DNA from: Lachnospiraceae bacterium NSJ-143
GTDB taxonomy: Bacteria; Bacillota; Clostridia; Lachnospirales; Anaerotignaceae
Length of the DNA: 64,000 nt
Direction of reading: 5' to 3'
Assembly: GCA_022867625.1 (NCBI GenBank)
Contig: JALIFM010000001.1
Coordinates: 434,001-498,000, forward strand
This document shows, one piece after another, positions 8,893 to 16,067 of this stretch. Below the pieces are notes generated by a model. The model saw only the letters and a list, made by a program, of their open reading frames with translations, ran no database searches and was not told where the DNA came from. The translations under genes and the position numbers were made by a program. Each line of letters starts with the position of its first letter. The stretch's first letter is position 1.

Positions 8893-9201
8893 ATGGACGA
8901 GGAAAACAGAATAAAGGTATATATAAAGACCGATGATAACGGCAATATAACAGACGTAAACAGCAGTATATTTTTAGATAATACAACTGGCTGGACAGAA
9001 ATAGACGAGGGCACAGGTGACAGATACGCCCATGCACAAGGGCACTATTTCGACAAGCCAATTACAACTGATGAAGGCGTATACAGATACAAATACGCTG
9101 GTGGAGCAGTATCTGAAAAGACCTCTGAGGAAATAGAAGCTGAGGCAACTGCCATTCTGAATTCTGGACCTGCACAGGAGCAAATGCCTGAGACTATGTA
9201 G
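8893..9201 (+). CDS. Small fibre-associated phage protein of unknown function
   Basis: The protein has 102 residues, is acidic, and contains YIKTDDNGNITDVNSS and GVYRYKYAGGAVSEKT segments. Small proteins of this type occur just after fibre genes in Firmicutes phages and may be fibre chaperones or fibre-tip components. The frame is open upstream, but ATG 8893, behind AAGGGTGGCG, avoids overlap with the fibre gene. The function is not established. Confidence 0.65.
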   Translation: MDEENRIKVYIKTDDNGNITDVNSSIFLDNTTGWTEIDEGTGDRYAHAQGHYFDKPITTDEGVYRYKYAGGAVSEKTSEEIEAEATAILNSGPAQEQMPETM

Positions 9202-9238
9202 GCTGCTTTGCAAATACTGCATGAAATAAATTACATAC

Positions 9239-9271
9239 AAAAAGGGCGGGATTTTAATTCTGCCCTTTTTT
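9239..9271 (+). terminator. Terminator between fibre and lysis modules
   Basis: Arms AAAAAGGGC and GCCCTTTTT flank a short loop and end in a T run. The hairpin separates the fibre cluster from the lysis cluster, which starts at 9283. Confidence 0.7.
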
Positions 9272-9282
9272 CAGGAGGCAAA

Positions 9283-9510
9283 ATGGAATTTGATATAAAA
9301 TTTTGGATACAGATTTTAGTTTACGCCGGCACTTTTGGCACAATGTATGGAAGTTTTAAGACAAAGCTGGACTACCTTGAAAAAAAGATGGATAAGCACA
9401 ATGATATGCAGAACAGATTGGCTGTTGCTGAAAACAGTTTAAAAAGTGTCCATCACAGGCTGGACGAGTTAAAAGAGGAATTGAAGGAAGTGAAGGAACA
9501 TGAAGATTAA
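9283..9510 (+). CDS. Small membrane protein of the phage lysis module (XhlA-like role)
   Basis: The protein has 75 residues: one N-terminal membrane segment (about residues 6-24) followed by a charged coiled coil rich in E, K and L. It lies directly before the holin gene and overlaps it by 11 bp. Proteins of this shape accompany holins in PBSX-like phages and are thought to help disrupt the membrane. The frame is open back to 9208, but ATG 9283 sits 5 nt after AGGAGG. The family assignment is by size, topology and position. Confidence 0.6.
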   Translation: MEFDIKFWIQILVYAGTFGTMYGSFKTKLDYLEKKMDKHNDMQNRLAVAENSLKSVHHRLDELKEELKEVKEHED

Positions 9511-9772
9511 CTGGAAAATAAGGTTAAAGAACCCATATTTTTACATAGGTCTTGCGGCAGTTATACTGGCATCGGTGGGAGCTAAGCCGGAAATGTTTAC
9601 CTCATGGCCTGTATTTGCTGAAAAAATAAGGGAGCTTTTTGGCAGTCCGTTTTTACTGGGGTGTGTCTTTGTTGCGGTGGTGGGGTATATAAATGACCCA
9701 ACAACAGCCGGACTTTCAGACAGTCCAAGGGTAATGAAATATAAAAAAACATCAGACGGCGGACAGAGTTAA
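9500..9772 (+). CDS. Phage holin, phi LC3 family
   Basis: The protein has 90 residues. It has the phi LC3-type holin pattern: NPYFYIGLAAVILASVG, then a second membrane segment (FLLGCVFVAVVGYIND), then the conserved DPTTAGLSDS motif. Two membrane spans fit a small holin that makes lesions for endolysin export at lysis. It overlaps the upstream gene by 11 bp and precedes a terminator and the endolysin gene. Confidence 0.88.
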   Translation: MKINWKIRLKNPYFYIGLAAVILASVGAKPEMFTSWPVFAEKIRELFGSPFLLGCVFVAVVGYINDPTTAGLSDSPRVMKYKKTSDGGQS

Positions 9773-9791
9773 TAATATCAGTTTATTAAAG

Positions 9792-9815
9792 AGGGGCTTT
9801 TAGCGCCCCTTTTTT
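9792..9815 (+). terminator. Terminator between holin and endolysin genes
   Basis: AGGGGC and GCCCCT arms close a short loop followed by TTTTTT. It separates holin from endolysin, which may lower or uncouple endolysin expression. Confidence 0.65.
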
Positions 9816-9828
9816 GATTTTAAAGGAA

Positions 9829-10482
9829 GTGATTATAATAGGAAGGGATATTAAAAAATGCCACCCTGAGCTTCAGATTAAGGCGGAAAAGCTTGTCTCT
9901 GCCTGCAAGGGGCAGGGGCTGATAACAGGTATTGGCGAATGTTATCGGACTGTAGAGGAGCAGGATGCTCTTTATGCCAAGGGCAGAACAGCGCCGGGAA
10001 ATATTGTTACATACGCCAAGGGGAGCTCCTTCAGCTCTCACCACCAGTGGGGAACAGCCTTTGATATTTACAGGAACGACGGCAAAGGCGCTTATAATGA
10101 TTCTGACGGATTTTTCTCAAGGGTTGGAGAGATTGGAAGAAAGCTTGGCCTTGAATGGGGCGGTGACTGGGAAAGCCCCGTTGATAAGCCGCATTTTCAG
10201 CTTCCGTACTGGGGTAGCACGACTGAAGGACTTAAAGGGAAATACGGAAGTCCTGAAGGGTTTAAAAAAACTTGGGACAACAAAAAGATTACAGAAACAG
10301 AAGTGGAGGAAAAAATGGAAAAGGTGTATAACTCGGTAGAAGAACTGCCGCAATGGGAAAAGGGCACAATACAAAAGCTTTTGGACATGGGATACCTGTA
10401 CGGAGACGAAAATGGCCTTGGCCTTACAGAGACTGCCGTTAAGGTTTTTACAGTCAATGACAGGGCAGGCCTCTACAGGTAA
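9829..10482 (+). CDS. Endolysin, M15-type (VanY/CwlK-like) peptidase with C-terminal wall-binding domain
   Basis: This is a zinc L,D-peptidase that should cut the peptidoglycan stem peptide at lysis. The catalytic part (to about residue 135) contains GIGECYRTVEEQDALYAKGR, the HHQWGTAFDIY motif with zinc-binding His and Asp, and DKPHFQLP with the last His. The C-terminal ~55 residues (YNSVEELPQW to VNDRAGLYR) resemble clostridial endolysin wall-binding domains. The best Shine-Dalgarno, AAGGAAGTGAT, is followed by ATA 9838, where ATG would be expected. GTG 9829 is the nearest canonical in-frame start, but it overlaps that site. Confidence 0.85.
   Translation: MIIIGRDIKKCHPELQIKAEKLVSACKGQGLITGIGECYRTVEEQDALYAKGRTAPGNIVTYAKGSSFSSHHQWGTAFDIYRNDGKGAYNDSDGFFSRVGEIGRKLGLEWGGDWESPVDKPHFQLPYWGSTTEGLKGKYGSPEGFKKTWDNKKITETEVEEKMEKVYNSVEELPQWEKGTIQKLLDMGYLYGDENGLGLTETAVKVFTVNDRAGLYR
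10305..10317 (+). promoter_or_regulatory. Internal ribosome binding site and ATG within the endolysin gene
   Basis: GGAGG at 10305-10309 lies 5 nt before an in-frame ATG at 10315. Translation from it would give a separate 55-residue wall-binding domain (10315-10482). Several clostridial endolysins are known to be made as a full-length plus a short binding-domain product. Confidence 0.55.
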
Positions 10483-10530
10483 CTGAGCCAAACGCACTTC
10501 ATAAAACGACTTGATTCGACATCAAAAAAT

Positions 10531-10560
10531 AAAAAGCCCTTAAAAGGGCTTTTTATTTTT
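10531..10560. terminator. Bidirectional terminator at the end of the phage module
   Basis: AAAAAGCCCTT and AAGGGCTTTTT arms are separated by two bases, with A-rich and T-rich flanks on opposite sides. It serves the endolysin gene on + and the exonuclease gene on -. Confidence 0.8.
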
Positions 10561-10565
10561 GTTTT

Positions 10566-11321
10566 TTATTCAGAACCGCTTTCGTATTTTCTTTTTCTGC
10601 CAAGCTTATATGCTGTAAGTATTATGGCTGTTTCCTCACCGGTAAGCTTTCTTTCCAGAGAATTTTCAAAATAGGAGAAGAGCTCCTTTGTATGGATTTT
10701 TGTCCGTGTCTTCTTCTTTGGCACTATATCGCAGATATTAAATACCGAAGGCTCAGGGAGCTCCTCAAATATCTTTTTAAGTATGAGTGCTGTGTAGCTG
10801 GCGTCGTTTAGCGCATCATGGAATTTGAGCCCGCATTCTATGCCAAACAGCTCAGCCGCGTTTTTAAGGCCTATTGTCCCTCCTGATGTGGAATGCAGAA
10901 GCTTGGCGGCAACAGACTGTATATTGATATATTTTTTTGTTATAAGGTCCATGTCGCATTTAAAGTACTTTATGTTGCGGAAAAGCGATTTTATGTCGTC
11001 TGTGCCCCATGTATATAAAATACTGTCGCACCCTCCGGCAAAATCGGCAAATGCCTCATAGCCCTGTTCAAAGGACGGGCATTGTCTTACACTCTCGTCG
11101 GTTATTCCTGTTATTCTCTCAACTATTGGGTTTATTTTGGGATAAAGCTGAGGTTTTATCAAAAAAGTAAATTCCCCGGTAATGTCGAGGCTGTCGTTAA
11201 GTTTAACTGCGCCGAACTGTATAATTTCAAAAGGACATTCCGGCGACGATGACGGGCAGAGATGCCCCTTTTTCATATTGCTGGACTGGTTGAACTCCAA
11301 ATCAATAACTATGTGGTTCAT
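10566..11321 (-). CDS. DEDDh-family 3'-5' exonuclease (KapD-like)
   Basis: The protein has 251 residues. Exo I is at the N-terminus (HIVIDLEFNQ, with the D and E metal ligands), Exo II lies around the central Asp region (LYTWGTDD), and Exo III is H..AL.DA in KFHDALNDASYTALIL near residue 170. This is the DnaQ/RNase T-type exonuclease fold, and stand-alone members act in RNA or DNA trimming. The C-terminal 70 residues are basic and family-specific. The start ATG is behind CGGAGGTATA. It is the first non-phage gene and runs convergent to the endolysin. Confidence 0.82.
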   Translation of the reverse strand: MNHIVIDLEFNQSSNMKKGHLCPSSSPECPFEIIQFGAVKLNDSLDITGEFTFLIKPQLYPKINPIVERITGITDESVRQCPSFEQGYEAFADFAGGCDSILYTWGTDDIKSLFRNIKYFKCDMDLITKKYINIQSVAAKLLHSTSGGTIGLKNAAELFGIECGLKFHDALNDASYTALILKKIFEELPEPSVFNICDIVPKKKTRTKIHTKELFSYFENSLERKLTGEETAIILTAYKLGRKRKYESGSE

Positions 11322-11362
11322 ATATACCTCCGATATACGGTATTAAAAAAGCATATAAAATA

Positions 11363-11391
11363 ATTATATCATTATTTAAAGAGTTATTAAA
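11363..11391 (-). promoter_or_regulatory. Promoter for the exonuclease gene
   Basis: On the minus strand, TTTAAT, 17 bp, then TATAAT with an upstream TG (extended -10). It is placed correctly for the gene ending at 10566. Confidence 0.5.
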
Positions 11392-11409
11392 GAAATAAAG
11401 GCCTATTTA

Positions 11410-11438
11410 TTGAAAAAACTTTTTAAAAGGTTTATAGT
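11410..11438 (+). promoter_or_regulatory. Sigma-A-type promoter for the 11462 gene
   Basis: TTGAAA (11410-11415), 17 bp, TATAGT (11433-11438). The start codon follows 23 bp later behind GGGGAGGA. Confidence 0.7.
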
Positions 11439-11461
11439 AGCTGATAGAGGGGAGGATAAAA

Positions 11462-11716
11462 ATGAAAATATATTTTACTGATGATGAGATAAAAAATGAG
11501 CTCAACAAGGTCTATATTGAGGACGAGGATGTATTGCTTACGGTCGAATATGTTGAGGGTGAGGGAAAAGAGTTTATACTTTTTGGTACAGCCGTTATAG
11601 AAGGCGAGACTTACCATGACTTTGAAACAGGCGTAGAGCTGTTTAACGCTGTATCCCCTTTGGCCGCTTCGGACATACTGTCGGCAGAATGGGAAAGCTA
11701 CGATTTTATATGCTGA
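11462..11716 (+). CDS. Small acidic protein of unknown function
   Basis: The protein has 84 residues and is strongly acidic. Its pattern VLLTVEYVEGEGKEFILFGTAVIEGETYHDF recalls small DUF1292-type regulators, but I cannot assign a family. It stands as a single gene with its own promoter and terminator and a near-perfect ribosome binding site, so it is very probably expressed. Confidence 0.65.
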   Translation: MKIYFTDDEIKNELNKVYIEDEDVLLTVEYVEGEGKEFILFGTAVIEGETYHDFETGVELFNAVSPLAASDILSAEWESYDFIC

Positions 11717-11735
11717 GAAATTTTATTACCGGTTG

Positions 11736-11758
11736 GGCCGCTTTGGCGGCCTTTTTTT
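11736..11758 (+). terminator. Terminator after the 11462 gene
   Basis: GGCCGC and GCGGCC arms, loop TTTG, then seven T. It is a compact strong terminator. Confidence 0.85.
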
Positions 11759-11801
11759 GTTGCGCCTGTTAAAAGTTAATAATTTAGTAATCAATTTGGT
11801 A

Positions 11802-11830
11802 TTGTAAAAATATGTGTGCTATGGTATATT
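11802..11830 (+). promoter_or_regulatory. Promoter of the GntR/ABC operon
   Basis: TTGTAA (11802-11807), 17 bp, TATATT (11825-11830). The predicted start point falls in the operator immediately downstream. Confidence 0.65.
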
Positions 11831-11831
11831 A

Positions 11832-11856
11832 AGTGTGTTAGTTGAAATAGTACACT
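11832..11856 (+). promoter_or_regulatory. YtrA-type operator
   Basis: AGTGTG, 13 bp, TACACT. The YtrA-subfamily consensus is AGTGTA, 13 bp, TACACT, so there is one mismatch with exact spacing. It overlaps the transcription start region, as expected for autorepression. Confidence 0.75.
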
Positions 11857-11888
11857 TATAACGAATAATACAGAAGGGAGGCCGGGTA

Positions 11889-12254
11889 ATGATAGCTATA
11901 GATTATAAGGACTCAAGGCCCATATATGAACAGGTGGTTGAGAAATTTCAGACTCTTATTATAAGGGGAGTTTTTGAAGCTGACAGCCAGATGCCGTCGG
12001 TCAGAAGCCTTGCTATGGAGCTTTCAATTAATCCGAACACTATTCAAAAGGCCTATGCGGAACTTGAAAGGCGAGGATTTATCTATACAATAAAAGGCCG
12101 GGGGAATTTTGTATCCTCAGGAAAAGACTACTTAAAGTACAAAATAGGGGAAATACAGATTAAGTTTGACAGGCTTTGTGACGAAGCCGAAAGTGTAGGC
12201 GTAAAACGGGAAAGAATAGCCGCCTATATATTAGGGAAGGAGTTGAGTTTATGA
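11889..12254 (+). CDS. GntR-family regulator, YtrA subfamily
   Basis: The protein has 121 residues. The N-terminal winged helix runs through SQMPSVRSLAMELSINPNTIQKAYAELERRGFIYT, and only a short C-terminal helical tail follows. Short GntR proteins of this kind (YtrA type) repress the ABC transporter operon they lead. An ATGA overlap couples it to the ATPase gene, and the operator at 11832-11856 fits its family. The inducer is unknown; cell-wall-active compounds induce some relatives. Confidence 0.9.
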   Translation: MIAIDYKDSRPIYEQVVEKFQTLIIRGVFEADSQMPSVRSLAMELSINPNTIQKAYAELERRGFIYTIKGRGNFVSSGKDYLKYKIGEIQIKFDRLCDEAESVGVKRERIAAYILGKELSL

Positions 12255-13156
12255 TTGAGCTTTGCGGCTTAAACAAATCTTTTGACGGTATTAAGGCCGT
12301 AGACAACATAAGCGTTGAGATAAAAGAGGGGAATGTTTTTGGACTTATAGGCACCAACGGAGCCGGAAAAAGTACGGTTATGAGACTCATGACTGGTGTT
12401 TTAAAGCCTGACAGCGGCAGGGCTGTTATCGATGGAGAAAACGTATACAACAATGTATCGGCAAAAAGCAGGTTTTTCTTTATAGCCGATGACCAGTACT
12501 TTTTTTCAACAGCCAATGCCAGAGATATGGAAAAGTATTACAGCTCTTTGTATCCTGATTTTGACAAGGGCGCATTTTATGAATACCTTGTGAGGTTTGG
12601 GCTTGATGCAGGCAGAAAGATTAATACTTTCTCAAAGGGAATGAAAAGGCAGCTTATACTCCTGCTTGGCATATGCTCTAACACAAAATACCTTATCTGC
12701 GATGAGACATTTGACGGTCTTGACCCGGTAATGAGGCAGAGCATAAAAAGCATATTCGCCAGTGAAATAGAAAAAAGGCAGCTGACTCCTATAATAGCCA
12801 GCCATAACCTGAGGGAGCTTGAGGATATATGTGACCATGTTGGGCTTTTGCACAAGGGCGGCGTACTGCTTTCAAAGGACTTGGAGGATATGAAGTGCTC
12901 AATACAGAAAATACAGTGTGTATTTTCATCTGACAGGGAAAGGGAAAAAGCAGAAAAGCTGCTCAATATAATAGGCCATGACACAAGAGGTTCGCTGCAC
13001 ACCTACACGGTAAGGGAAACACGAGAAAGCATAGTAAAGGCGTTTACAGGAATTGAGACTATATTCTTTGAGATACTTCCTTTGTCACTGGAAGAAATAT
13101 TTATAAGCGAAACGGAGGTAGCCGGATATGACATCAAAAAACTCATTTTTGGTTAA
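12251..13156 (+). CDS. ABC transporter ATP-binding protein
   Basis: The protein has 301 residues. Walker A is GTNGAGKST near residue 38, the signature region is FSKGMKRQL (an unusual signature common in YtrB-type subunits), and Walker B is YLICDETFDGLD with a following H-loop in IIASHNLRELEDIC. The C-terminal ~90 residues are a family-specific extension. It should power the membrane protein encoded next, with which it overlaps by 29 bp. The substrate is not evident; export or peptide-sensing roles are typical of YtrA-led systems. Confidence 0.9.
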   Translation: MIELCGLNKSFDGIKAVDNISVEIKEGNVFGLIGTNGAGKSTVMRLMTGVLKPDSGRAVIDGENVYNNVSAKSRFFFIADDQYFFSTANARDMEKYYSSLYPDFDKGAFYEYLVRFGLDAGRKINTFSKGMKRQLILLLGICSNTKYLICDETFDGLDPVMRQSIKSIFASEIEKRQLTPIIASHNLRELEDICDHVGLLHKGGVLLSKDLEDMKCSIQKIQCVFSSDREREKAEKLLNIIGHDTRGSLHTYTVRETRESIVKAFTGIETIFFEILPLSLEEIFISETEVAGYDIKKLIFG

Positions 13157-15182
13157 TTTAAGGATAAATGCAAGAAGAAGAACATGGAACACGGCGCTTT
13201 TCGCTGTAGGGTTTTTCTTCCTTATGCCGGTATCGCTTATGCTGAACCTTTCCTCTACTGTAAAATATTCAGCTGAGGAACGCCTTGCTGAAAGCCTTAT
13301 AGAAGCGTTCAGGAATGTTATTGTAATGAACCCGTTTATATTGTTTGCGGTTACGATATTTGCCATGATAGCGGCTATACATGGCTTCAGCTATCTTTAC
13401 AGCAAGAAGAAAACAGATTTATATCTGAGCGTTCCGGTAACAATTGAAAAAAGATTTGCGGCGATATTTGTAAACAGTGTGCTTATGTTTGTTGTACCGT
13501 ATATCATATGCCTTGTAATATCGCTTCTGATTGCGGGAACTTATGGCATAAATGATACGTATATTATTAAAATGGCTTTTGCAGCGTTTGGACTGAACCT
13601 GCTTTATTACCTTGCTGTTTATGCTGTTACAGCTATTGCGGTGATGCTTACAGGAAACCTGCCGGTTACAGTGCTTGGAGCGTGTACTCTTCTGGGATAT
13701 GAAAACGGTATCAGGCTGCTTATTTCAGGAATGTTCAGTACTTACTTTTTTACATACAGCTCGTACTCAGACGAAATTCTTTATACAACATGGCTTTCAC
13801 CTGTCGGGGTAATGCTTAAAGTTTATTCTGACTTTTCTGAGGCGCTTTATGCTGAGGAAAGTGTGGGAAATATCATCAGGAACGGAGCCGTTCATATGAT
13901 AGTTCTGGCGGCTGTGTTTATGGTTATTGCATTCCTGCTTTATAAAATCAGGCCGTCTGAATCATGCCAGAAGTCAATGGCTTTTGTTAAGACAAAAACA
14001 ACTATTAAGAGGCTTATTATGGTTCCTTCAGCGCTGATTTTCGGACTGTTCTTTGAGTCGGCAAGCGGAAATTCATTTGCCGGAGCAGTATTTGGCATAG
14101 CGGCCGGAATATTTTTGAGCCATGCTGTGATACAGGCTATATATGAGCTGGATTTAAAGGCTGTTTTTAAAGACAAGCGCTCAGTTATTTACGCTGGCAT
14201 AGCGGCTGCTGTTATATTCTCTGTATTCAGGTTTGACATGCTTGGATATGACAGATATGTGCCTGATGCAAATAAGCTGGAAAGCGGGGCTATAAGCCTT
14301 AATACGCCTTTTGGAAATAGCGGCAATTATTATGATGAAAACTATGATTACTTAAATAACACAAACTATATCATGGAAAACATGAATATTACCGATACAG
14401 GCATTTTAACTGATTTGGCGTATACCGCGCAGGCGGAGCTTAACAGGGATTTCAGCCCGTCAAGGTATGACAATAACAGCAAAATAATATCGGCTACAGT
14501 ACGATATACAATGAAAAATGGAAAAAGTGTATACAGGAATGTAAAATTTGATTATGAGAAAAATCAGGAGCTTATGAACCGTATTTTTGCCGATACAAAC
14601 TTTAAGGAAAATTACTCACAGCTTTATGACACTGTATTTGACAGTGTAGCCAACAGAATGGAGTCAAGCTACTCAAACGGTTTTAAAATGACTGAGGTAG
14701 AAAACAGAGATGCACTTATAGAGGCGTACAGAAAAGACTTTATGGCTGTGAAATTCAGCGATATTATGGAAAAGCCTGCTGACGGATATATAGATTTCAG
14801 TGCCGATTTTATAAGCGGCAATAACAACAAGCATTATTTAAGCTTTGACTTCCCTGTTTATGACTCGTTTGAAAACACAGTTAAGGTGCTTGAGGCTGAA
14901 AATATAGATTTAAAGGAAAGGATATCGCCTGAGGATGTTTATTCTATAACTGTATACAATTATAACTCAGAAAGAGAGCCTGTAAAAATAACTGATAATG
15001 AACAGATTGAGGAAGTTATAGCAAGCACATGTACAAGGGAGCAGAACAACTATGGCTTTGTGTCGTTAATGTCAGCAAGAAACTATGATGTGGATATCAC
15101 AATTCTGGATGATGGAAGCTACGGCCCTACTACTGTCAGCTGCTTCTTTAAGGAGGGCATGGTTCCGGATTTTGTAAAATAA
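13128..15182 (+). CDS. ABC transporter membrane subunit, large
   Basis: The protein has 684 residues. It has multiple membrane segments in residues 20-390 (for example FAVGFFFLMPVSLML and ILFAVTIFAMIAAIHG) followed by a large mostly soluble C-terminal region rich in Asn and Tyr (about 400-684). YtrC/YtrD-like permeases of GntR-led systems have this layout. The extracytoplasmic domain may sense or bind a ligand. The ATG is behind ACGGAGGTAG and overlaps the ATPase gene. No close functional family is recognised. Confidence 0.8.
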   Translation: MTSKNSFLVNLRINARRRTWNTALFAVGFFFLMPVSLMLNLSSTVKYSAEERLAESLIEAFRNVIVMNPFILFAVTIFAMIAAIHGFSYLYSKKKTDLYLSVPVTIEKRFAAIFVNSVLMFVVPYIICLVISLLIAGTYGINDTYIIKMAFAAFGLNLLYYLAVYAVTAIAVMLTGNLPVTVLGACTLLGYENGIRLLISGMFSTYFFTYSSYSDEILYTTWLSPVGVMLKVYSDFSEALYAEESVGNIIRNGAVHMIVLAAVFMVIAFLLYKIRPSESCQKSMAFVKTKTTIKRLIMVPSALIFGLFFESASGNSFAGAVFGIAAGIFLSHAVIQAIYELDLKAVFKDKRSVIYAGIAAAVIFSVFRFDMLGYDRYVPDANKLESGAISLNTPFGNSGNYYDENYDYLNNTNYIMENMNITDTGILTDLAYTAQAELNRDFSPSRYDNNSKIISATVRYTMKNGKSVYRNVKFDYEKNQELMNRIFADTNFKENYSQLYDTVFDSVANRMESSYSNGFKMTEVENRDALIEAYRKDFMAVKFSDIMEKPADGYIDFSADFISGNNNKHYLSFDFPVYDSFENTVKVLEAENIDLKERISPEDVYSITVYNYNSEREPVKITDNEQIEEVIASTCTREQNNYGFVSLMSARNYDVDITILDDGSYGPTTVSCFFKEGMVPDFVK

Positions 15183-15251
15183 TTTGAAATTTTCAAACTT
15201 TTCGTAAGTAAAAAACATCTATATATTTAGACGCGTGTATTACATAAACCG

Positions 15252-15271
15252 GGCGGGATTATAATCCCGCC
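15252..15271. repeat. Perfect 20-bp palindrome
   Basis: GGCGGGATTATAATCCCGCC is fully symmetric. There is no T run on either side, so an operator or mRNA stabiliser is as likely as a terminator. It lies after the ABC permease gene and before the winged-helix gene. Confidence 0.6.
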
Positions 15272-15316
15272 TGACAATAAAAAAGCCATTTGGGTTCGCG
15301 ATTGGAGGTTTGTAAG

Positions 15317-15730
15317 ATGGCATATATTACAATACAGGAAGACAACATTGACAGACTTGAAAAATTGAAAAAACTGCTTGCAGAAAACGGTTTTGAGGCG
15401 GTAGAGGCTGGTCAGGGAGATGACTCGGACTATATATACCGTTTTGACGGACTGGAGATTGATGACGAAAAAAAGCGCGTTACAGTAGATGGAAGAAGCA
15501 TTTCCCTTACACCTACTGAATACAACATACTCCGGATATTAATGAAGCAGAAGGGGCGTGTCCTTTCTGCCGAACAGATTTACAGGGCTATATGGCATGT
15601 TGAGACTATTGGAGTTGAAGAAAACGTTATAGCTGTACATATAAGGAGAATCAGGATGAAAATCGAGCACGACCCTAAAAAGCCCCATTTTGTAAAAGCT
15701 GTTTGGGGAGTTGGCTACAGGGTCGGATAA
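15317..15730 (+). CDS. OmpR-type winged-helix protein with a residual receiver domain
   Basis: The protein has 137 residues. The C-terminal ~90 residues are a full OmpR/PhoB DNA-binding domain (SLTPTEYNILRILMKQKGRVLSAEQIYRAIW, then VHIRRIRMKIE and VWGVGYRVG). The N-terminal ~45 residues look like the first strand and helix of a receiver domain (NIDRLEKLKKLLAENGFEAVEA), but the phosphoacceptor Asp and the rest are absent. It should bind DNA independently of phosphorylation. The frame opens at 15290, but ATG 15317 follows TTGGAGG at good spacing. Confidence 0.85.
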   Translation: MAYITIQEDNIDRLEKLKKLLAENGFEAVEAGQGDDSDYIYRFDGLEIDDEKKRVTVDGRSISLTPTEYNILRILMKQKGRVLSAEQIYRAIWHVETIGVEENVIAVHIRRIRMKIEHDPKKPHFVKAVWGVGYRVG

Positions 15731-15753
15731 GTATTCAGTAAAGGGGGAAATGT

Positions 15754-15987
15754 ATGGATAAAAGATTTGCGGGCCTGCTGCTTGCTTTTATGGGCGCGGC
15801 CATGTGGATTCAGGCGTTTACCTATGCAGCATTAAATTCGGGTATTCTTAATACCGGTTTTACAGGCGGATTTTTGAAAACGTTTTTAGGCTACGGCACA
15901 GCCGGTTCTCTTGTGTGCTCACTTTTGTGCGCCGCTCTGGGAATTGTACTTATTAAAACCGGCGGAAGCGGAAAATGCTGTGAATGA
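15754..15987 (+). CDS. Small two-span membrane protein, unknown function
   Basis: The protein has 77 residues with two predicted membrane segments (about 6-28 and 43-67) and a Cys-Cys C-terminal end. It follows the winged-helix gene by 23 bp behind AAAGGGGGAAA and probably shares its transcript. I do not recognise the family. Confidence 0.65.
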   Translation: MDKRFAGLLLAFMGAAMWIQAFTYAALNSGILNTGFTGGFLKTFLGYGTAGSLVCSLLCAALGIVLIKTGGSGKCCE

Positions 15988-16014
15988 GAGGTTACGCAGA
16001 TGATATTTATGGCA

Positions 16015-16054
16015 AAGCAGCCTTTTTAAGGTTATAACCTTAAAAAGGCTGCTT
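16015..16054. terminator. 40-bp perfect palindrome, bidirectional terminator
   Basis: AAGCAGCCTTTTTAAGGTTA is followed directly by its exact reverse complement. T-rich flanks occur on the + side (ATATTTTTAT), and a weaker one on the - side. It separates two convergent genes. Confidence 0.75.
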
Positions 16055-16067
16055 ATATTTTTATAAC

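Noticed and set aside
9814-9828. TTG 9814 as the endolysin start
   Set aside because: It lies in the T run of the upstream terminator with no ribosome site in front.
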